Assembly: GCF_025643595.1 (NCBI RefSeq)
Contig: NZ_CP102826.1
Coordinates: 2,976,001 to 3,040,000, forward strand
Length of the DNA stretch: 64,000 bases
Source of the DNA: Saccharopolyspora rosea
GTDB taxonomy: Bacteria > Actinomycetota > Actinomycetes > Mycobacteriales > Pseudonocardiaceae
Direction of reading: 5' to 3'
In this document: piece after piece, positions 59,247 to 64,000 of the stretch
Numbering within the stretch: position 1 is the first letter of the stretch
Layout of the letters: the number at the start of each line of letters is the position of its first letter
Program-made: the position numbers and the translations under genes
Notes under the pieces: generated by a model
Seen by the model: only the letters and a program-made list of their open reading frames with translations
What the model was told of the DNA's origin: nothing
Database searches by the model: none

Positions 59247-61529
59247 ATGAGCACGATCGAAGACCCCGGTGACGATCTGTCCGTCACGCCGCCCAAGACC
59301 TGGGCGACCGGTGTACCCGCGGTGGCGCACGCCCTGCGGTACTCGCTGAGCCAGACCTCGGTCCGCCGGACCGCCCTGACCTTGCTCAACGTCAACCAGG
59401 CCACCGGGATCGACTGCCCCGGCTGCGCGTGGCCGGAGGCCGGACCCGCGCAGCGCCACCTCAACGAGTACTGCGAGAACGGCGCGAAGCACATCAACGA
59501 CGAGGCGACCACCCGCCGCGTCACCGCCGACTTCTTCGCCCGGCACAGCATTTCCGAATTGGCCGGCAAGTCCGACTACTGGCTCAACCAGCAGGGCAGG
59601 CTGACCGAGCCGATGGTCAAGCGCCCCGGCTCGGACCACTACGAGCCGATCGAGTGGGACGAGGCGTTCGGCCTGCTGGCCGAGGAGCTGCGCGGGCTCG
59701 ATTCCCCTGACGAGGCGTTGTTCTACACCTCGGGGCGGCTGGGCAACGAGGCGGCGTTCCTGCTGCAGCTGTTCGCCCGCGCCTTCGGCACGAACAACCT
59801 GCCCGATTGCAGCAACATGTGCCACGAGTCCAGCGGATCGGCGATGCAGGAGACGCTCGGTGTCGGCAAGGGCACGGTGGGTCTCGACGACCTGCACCAG
59901 GCTGATCTGGTCTTCGTGGTGGGGCAGAACCCGGGCACCAACCACCCGCGGATGCTCTCGGCGCTGGAGGAGACCAAGCGCAACGGCGGTCAGGTCATCG
60001 CGGTGAACCCGCTGCCCGAAGCGGGGCTGATGCGGTTCAAGCACCCGCAGAAGGTCCGCGGTGTGATCGGCCGGGGCACCGCGATCGCCGACCAGTTCGT
60101 GCAGATCCGCCCCGGCGGCGATCTCGCGTTGTTCCAGGCGCTGAACTCGCTGCTGCTGGAGGCCGAGGACGACGCGCCGGGCACGGTGCTCGACCGCGCG
60201 TTCATCGAGGCGCACACCAGCGGGTTCGGCGAGTTCGCCGAGCACGTCCGCCGGATCTCGTGGGACGACGTGCTGGCCGCCACGGGTCTGCGCCGCGAGG
60301 AGATCGAGGAGGTCCGCGACCGGGTGCTGCGCAGCGAGCGGATCATCGTCTGCTGGGCCATGGGCCTGACCCAGCACAAGCACGGCGTCCCCACGATCCG
60401 CGAGATCGTCAACTTCTTGCTGCTGCGCGGGAACATCGGCAAGCCGGGCGCGGGAGCCTGCCCGGTGCGCGGGCACAGCAACGTGCAGGGCGACCGCACG
60501 ATGGGCATCTGGGAACGGATGCCGCAGGCGTTCCTCGACGCGCTGGAGCGCGAGTTCGGCTTCACCCCGCCCACCGAGCACGGTTGGGACTCGGTGGACT
60601 CCATCCGGGCCATGCGCGACGGTCGCGCCAAGTTCTTCCTCGGCGTCGCGGGCAACTTCGTGCGCGCCACGCCGGACAGCGACGTCACCGAGGAGGCGAT
60701 GCGGAACTGCCGGCTCACCGCGCACATCTCCACCAAGCTCAACCGCTCGCACGCGGTGTGCGGCGAGACCGCGCTGATCCTGCCCGCGCTGGGCCGCAGC
60801 GACCGCGACGTGCAGGCCACCGGTGAGCAGTTCGTGACGGTCGAGGACTCGATGAGCGAGGTGCACGCCTCGCGCGGTCGGCTGGAACCGGCGTCGGACG
60901 CACTGCTCAGCGAGGTGGCGATCGTGTGCCGGCTGGCCCGCCGCACCCTCGGTGACCGGGTGGCGATCCCGTGGGAGGAGTTCGAGGCGGACTACGGCAC
61001 GATCCGCGACCGGATCTCCCGCGTGGTCCCGGGATTCGAGGACTTCAACGCCCGGGTGGCCGAGCCCGGTGGTTTCCGGCTGCCCAATCCGGCCAACCAC
61101 GGGGAGTTCCGCACCGCGAGCGGGAAAGCGACCTTCACCCGCAACGAGTTCGCGATGCTGGCCGCGCCCGCCGGGCACCTCGTGCTGCAGACCCTGCGGT
61201 CCCACGACCAGTGGAACACCATCCCGTACGCGATGAACGACCGCTACCGCGGCATTCACGGCGCTCGGCGGGTGGTGCTGGTCAACCCCGCGGACCTGGC
61301 GCACCTCGGGATCGCCGACCGCAGCGAGGTCGACCTGGTGAGCGTGTGGCGCGGCGGAGAGGAGCGCCGCGCTGCGAACTTCCGGGTCGTCGCCTACCCG
61401 ACGACTCCCGGTTCCGCGGCCGCGTACTACCCGGAGACCAACGTCCTCGTTCCGCTGGACAGCGTGGCCGACATCAGCAACACGCCCACGTCCAAGGGAA
61501 TCGTGGTCCGGCTGGAGCCGGTGGGCTGA
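59247..61529 (+). CDS. FdhF/YdeP-family molybdopterin oxidoreductase
   Basis: A 760-residue bis-MGD molybdoenzyme of the FdhF/YdeP group, related to formate dehydrogenase alpha subunits but soluble and lacking the usual N-terminal iron-sulfur domain. Features are GIDCPGCAWPEAG and EYCENGAKHINDEAT near the N-terminus, SNMCHESSGSAMQETLGVGKGTV around residue 190, and a C-terminal molybdopterin-binding domain with MNDRYRGIHGARRVVLVNP. The ATG at 59247 follows GGGGCGAGG. A truncated fdhD follows. It likely oxidises formate (perhaps from PurU), though the YdeP branch is biochemically uncertain. Confidence 0.85.
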   Translation: MSTIEDPGDDLSVTPPKTWATGVPAVAHALRYSLSQTSVRRTALTLLNVNQATGIDCPGCAWPEAGPAQRHLNEYCENGAKHINDEATTRRVTADFFARHSISELAGKSDYWLNQQGRLTEPMVKRPGSDHYEPIEWDEAFGLLAEELRGLDSPDEALFYTSGRLGNEAAFLLQLFARAFGTNNLPDCSNMCHESSGSAMQETLGVGKGTVGLDDLHQADLVFVVGQNPGTNHPRMLSALEETKRNGGQVIAVNPLPEAGLMRFKHPQKVRGVIGRGTAIADQFVQIRPGGDLALFQALNSLLLEAEDDAPGTVLDRAFIEAHTSGFGEFAEHVRRISWDDVLAATGLRREEIEEVRDRVLRSERIIVCWAMGLTQHKHGVPTIREIVNFLLLRGNIGKPGAGACPVRGHSNVQGDRTMGIWERMPQAFLDALEREFGFTPPTEHGWDSVDSIRAMRDGRAKFFLGVAGNFVRATPDSDVTEEAMRNCRLTAHISTKLNRSHAVCGETALILPALGRSDRDVQATGEQFVTVEDSMSEVHASRGRLEPASDALLSEVAIVCRLARRTLGDRVAIPWEEFEADYGTIRDRISRVVPGFEDFNARVAEPGGFRLPNPANHGEFRTASGKATFTRNEFAMLAAPAGHLVLQTLRSHDQWNTIPYAMNDRYRGIHGARRVVLVNPADLAHLGIADRSEVDLVSVWRGGEERRAANFRVVAYPTTPGSAAAYYPETNVLVPLDSVADISNTPTSKGIVVRLEPVG

Positions 61530-61551
61530 CTCGCCAGGAAGGCGGCACGGG

Positions 61552-61860
61552 GTGGTCGGTGCACACTCGCACCGGCCCGACGCGCCGGCGGCCGAGGAGC
61601 CGGTGGAGAGCGTCGGAGGGCGTCCGCTCGCGGTGACGTTGCGGACGCCCGGCGCGGACGTCGACCTCGCGGTCGGGTTCCTGGTGGGCGAGGGCGTGGT
61701 GCGCTCCGCCGATGCGGTGCGCAGCGCCCGGTACCGCGCGGACGCCACAGTGGACGGTGGGAGCACCTGCGACGCCGTCGCGCTGGCTCCGGGGGTCGCG
61801 GCCCCCGACGTCCCGCTGGAGCGCGGCTCCTGGACGACCTCGTCCGGATTCGGCTTTTTC
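61552..61860 (+). pseudogene. fdhD: Truncated fdhD (formate dehydrogenase sulfurtransferase)
   Basis: From a GTG at 61552 the frame encodes the first half of FdhD: EEPVESVGGRPLAVTLRTPG, then DLAVGFLVGEGVV and VALAPGVAAPDVPLERGSWTTSS. Similarity stops at about 61848, where the CGxC sulfurtransferase loop should begin. The frame then runs antisense into purU. The N-terminus is also unusually short. FdhD transfers sulfur to the molybdenum cofactor of formate dehydrogenases, so this copy cannot serve the upstream enzyme; another copy elsewhere in the genome would be needed. Confidence 0.75.
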
Positions 61861-61877
61861 CGAGCAGTGCAGGGCGC

Positions 61878-62726
61878 TCAGTCGAACACCACGGTGCTGT
61901 GCCCGTTGAGCAGCACCCGGCGCTCGCAGTGCCAGCGCACCGCTCGGGACAGTGCGAGGGCTTCGGCGTCGCGGCCGACCGTCTGCAACGCCTTGGGGTC
62001 GTAGGTGTGGTCGATCCGGATCACTTCCTGTTCGATGATCGGGCCTTCGTCGAGGTCCGGGGTGACGTAGTGCGCGGTGGCGCCGACGAGCTTGACCCCG
62101 CGGTCGTAGGCCTGGTGGTAGGGCTTGGCGCCTTTGAACCCGGGCAGGAACGAGTGGTGGATGTTGATCGCCCGGCCGTGCAGGGCCTTGCAGGTCTGGT
62201 CGGACAGCACCTGCATGTAGCGGGCGAGGACCACCAGTTCCGCGTCGTAGTCGTCGACCACTTGCAACAGCCGGGCTTCGGCCTCCGGCTTGGTCTCCGG
62301 CGTGACCGGGATGTGGACGAAGGGCAGGCCGGCGCCTTCGGCCATGGGCCGGAGGTCCTCGTGGTTGGACACCACGGCGACGATGTCGCCACCGAGGCTG
62401 CCCGCCCGCCACCGGAAGATCAGGTCGTTGAGGCAGTGCCCGAGCTTGGAGACCATCACCAGCATCCGCGCGCCGCGGTTGTCGGAGAAGGCGAAGGTCA
62501 TCTCGAAGTCCGCGGCGATGGGCTCGAAACCACGCGCCATCTCGTCGAGGTCGATCTCGTGCGTCGCGTTGACCTGCGTGCGCAGGAACAGCCGGTCGCG
62601 CACCGAGTCGTCGAACTGCTGGTATTCGCCGATGTCGCAGCCGTGCTCGAAGAGGTAGGCGCTGACCGCGCGGACGATGCCGGTGCGGTTGGGGCAGCTC
62701 AGGGTGAGGATGAACGAACGCGTCAC
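61878..62726 (-). CDS. purU: Formyltetrahydrofolate deformylase
   Basis: A 282-residue enzyme that hydrolyses 10-formyl-THF to formate and THF, balancing the one-carbon pool. The N-terminal ACT domain (residues ~4-80) starts RSFILTLSCPNRTGIVRAVS. The formyl-transferase domain has the catalytic Asn188, His190 and Asp226 (INIHHSFLPGFKGAKPYHQA and TPDLDEGPII). The GTG at 62726 has AGGAG about 6 nt upstream. It lies 10 nt after sdaA on the same strand. The formate released fits the adjacent formate-related genes. Confidence 0.93.
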   Translation of the reverse strand: MTRSFILTLSCPNRTGIVRAVSAYLFEHGCDIGEYQQFDDSVRDRLFLRTQVNATHEIDLDEMARGFEPIAADFEMTFAFSDNRGARMLVMVSKLGHCLNDLIFRWRAGSLGGDIVAVVSNHEDLRPMAEGAGLPFVHIPVTPETKPEAEARLLQVVDDYDAELVVLARYMQVLSDQTCKALHGRAINIHHSFLPGFKGAKPYHQAYDRGVKLVGATAHYVTPDLDEGPIIEQEVIRIDHTYDPKALQTVGRDAEALALSRAVRWHCERRVLLNGHSTVVFD

Positions 62727-62736
62727 AGGAGTCTCC

Positions 62737-64000
62737 TCAGCATTCCACGATGTTGAGAGCCAGCCCTCCGCGGGCGGTCTCCTTGTACTTGTCCTTCATG
62801 TCGGCTCCGGTCTCGCGCATCGTCTTGATGGCCTTGTCCAGCGAGACGTGGTGCCGACCGTCACCGCGCACCGCCATCCGGGCCGCGGTGATCGCCTTGA
62901 CCGAGGCGACGGCGTTGCGCTCGATGCAGGGGATCTGCACGAGCCCGCCCACCGGGTCGCAGGTGAGGCCGAGGTTGTGCTCGATGCCGATCTCGGCGGC
63001 GTTCTCCACCTGTTCCGGGGTTCCGCCGATGATCTCGGCCAGTCCTCCCGCCGCCATGGAACACGCCGAGCCGACCTCGCCCTGGCAGCCGACCTCGGCG
63101 CCGGAGATCGACGCGTTCTCCTTGAACAGCAACCCGATCGCGCCCGCGGTGAGCAGGAAGCGCACGGCGTCGTCGTCGGAGAACGTCGGCAGGAACTTCT
63201 GGCCGTAGTGCAGCACGGCGGGCACGATCCCGGCGGCGCCGTTGGTCGGGGCGGTCACCACCCGGCCGCCCGCGGCGTTCTCCTCGTTGACGGCGAGCGC
63301 GAAGAGCGTGACCCACTCCATGGCGTGCAGCGAGTCGGGCTCGTCGGCGTCGGCTTGAAGACGCCGGTGCAACTCGTTGGCCCGGCGGCGCACTTTGAGC
63401 CCCCCGGGCAGCACGCCGGTGCTGCGGGCCCCGCGTTCGACGCATTCCCGCATCACCGACCAGATGTGCAGCAGGCCCGCGCGGATGTCCGACTCGCTGC
63501 GCCACGCGAGTTCGTTGGCGAGCATGAGGTCGCTGATCCGGGAGCCGGTTTCGCGGGCGTGCGCGAGGAGTTGCGCCCCGGTGCTGAACGGGTAGGGCAC
63601 GGGGGTGTCGTCTTCGACGAGCACGGGCCGGCCCGTCTCGTCCTCGTCGAGGACGAAGCCGCCACCGACCGAGTAGTACTCGCGGCGTTCGAGCGGGGTT
63701 CCCGCGGCGTCGAGGGCTTCGAACACCATGCCGTTGCTGTGGAAGTCCAGACGTGCGTTGCGGTGCAGGACGATGTCCTCGTCGATGCGGAACGGGACCT
63801 TGTGATCGCCGCCGAGCAGGATCCACCCCTCGTCGCGCACCGCGCGCACCGTCGGTTCGGCCGCGACCGGATCCACGAGGTGGGGCTGTTCGCCCGTCAG
63901 CCCGAGGACGACGGCCTTGACGCTGCCGTGGCCGTGCCCCGTCGCGCCGAGGGAGCCGAACAGCTCGCAGCGCACGGTGGCGGTCCGGCGCAGGGCGCCC
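62737..64000 (-). CDS. sdaA: L-serine ammonia-lyase (iron-sulfur type), 5' end beyond the window
   Basis: The C-terminal ~421 residues of a single-chain L-serine dehydratase that converts serine to pyruvate and ammonia with a [4Fe-4S] cluster. Cluster cysteines are in [20 protein letters not shown] and [14 protein letters not shown], and a C-terminal cysteine ends the chain (NIVEC). The frame is open through the right edge; the usual N-terminus (about 45 residues) is outside. It is cotranscribed with purU, linking serine breakdown to one-carbon disposal. Confidence 0.92.
   Translation of the reverse strand, partial: GALRRTATVRCELFGSLGATGHGHGSVKAVVLGLTGEQPHLVDPVAAEPTVRAVRDEGWILLGGDHKVPFRIDEDIVLHRNARLDFHSNGMVFEALDAAGTPLERREYYSVGGGFVLDEDETGRPVLVEDDTPVPYPFSTGAQLLAHARETGSRISDLMLANELAWRSESDIRAGLLHIWSVMRECVERGARSTGVLPGGLKVRRRANELHRRLQADADEPDSLHAMEWVTLFALAVNEENAAGGRVVTAPTNGAAGIVPAVLHYGQKFLPTFSDDDAVRFLLTAGAIGLLFKENASISGAEVGCQGEVGSACSMAAGGLAEIIGGTPEQVENAAEIGIEHNLGLTCDPVGGLVQIPCIERNAVASVKAITAARMAVRGDGRHHVSLDKAIKTMRETGADMKDKYKETARGGLALNIVEC

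Overview
The window is 64 kb of very high-GC actinobacterial DNA. The gene content fits a Pseudonocardiales-type organism (Saccharopolyspora/Amycolatopsis relatives): an F420-dependent LLM enzyme, an Rv2629-like protein, an Acg-type nitroreductase, DUF5313, and many GTG starts with 4-nt ATGA/GTGA overlaps. The taxon is an inference; there is no rRNA or tRNA here. I see no CRISPR array, tRNA, rRNA, complete insertion sequence or integrase.

Left part (0-10.5 kb) holds two amino-acid or peptide catabolic modules. The first is an APC permease divergent from a TetR regulator, followed by an amino-acid (ELFV) dehydrogenase and a ThDP-dependent 2-oxoacid decarboxylase. Two near-identical 26-28 bp palindromes flank the regulator. 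The second is an IclR regulator divergent from a tightly overlapped DUF1177 / NCS1 permease / M20 peptidase operon. From 10.5 to 19 kb come a secreted cupredoxin, a crotonase, and a stress cluster resembling part of the mycobacterial dormancy set (double UspA, Acg-like nitroreductase, PfpI/DJ-1, Rv2629-like). A secreted S15-type hydrolase and a ferritin-like-VIT1 iron transporter follow.

From 19 to 35 kb is a mixed metabolic region. It contains an aldo/keto reductase, homogentisate dioxygenase, an amidase, a threonine/serine dehydratase with its TetR regulator, an MDR reductase, and a lactonase / iron-ADH (hydroxyacid-oxoacid transhydrogenase) / zinc-ribbon / acyl-CoA ligase operon. A formylglycine-generating enzyme, an FAH-family protein, small membrane proteins and an SDR complete it. 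From 35.7 to 40.3 kb is a reductive pyrimidine (or hydantoin) catabolic operon: amidohydrolase of the nitrilase type, class III aminotransferase, dihydropyrimidinase, and TIGR03842 LLM oxidoreductase.

From 40.4 to 49.9 kb is a defence island: a complete four-gene SMC-like plasmid-defence system of the Wadjet/JetABCD kind (DUF2397, DUF2398, TIGR02680, DUF2399; the set I recall as Wadjet type III). It lies on the minus strand and is divergent from a PIN-like nuclease gene. It sits between the pyrimidine operon and the next metabolic block, and a well-formed ribosome binding site plus ATG at 40323 opens into a reading frame cut short at the island edge.

From 50.2 kb to the right edge is a one-carbon module: GntR regulator, dimethylglycine-dehydrogenase-like flavoprotein fused to a GcvT-type folate domain, its own ETF beta/alpha, an MHS-family transporter, a LysR regulator, an FdhF/YdeP molybdoenzyme, formyl-THF deformylase PurU, and L-serine deaminase (cut by the window end). 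Two formate-related genes are broken: a frameshifted NAD-formate dehydrogenase remnant and a truncated fdhD. The intact fdhF gene and the dead formate dehydrogenase share the same upstream arrangement, a LysR-type ATAG-N7-CTAT-like palindrome followed 19-20 nt later by a -35 hexamer. This suggests one former formate regulon.
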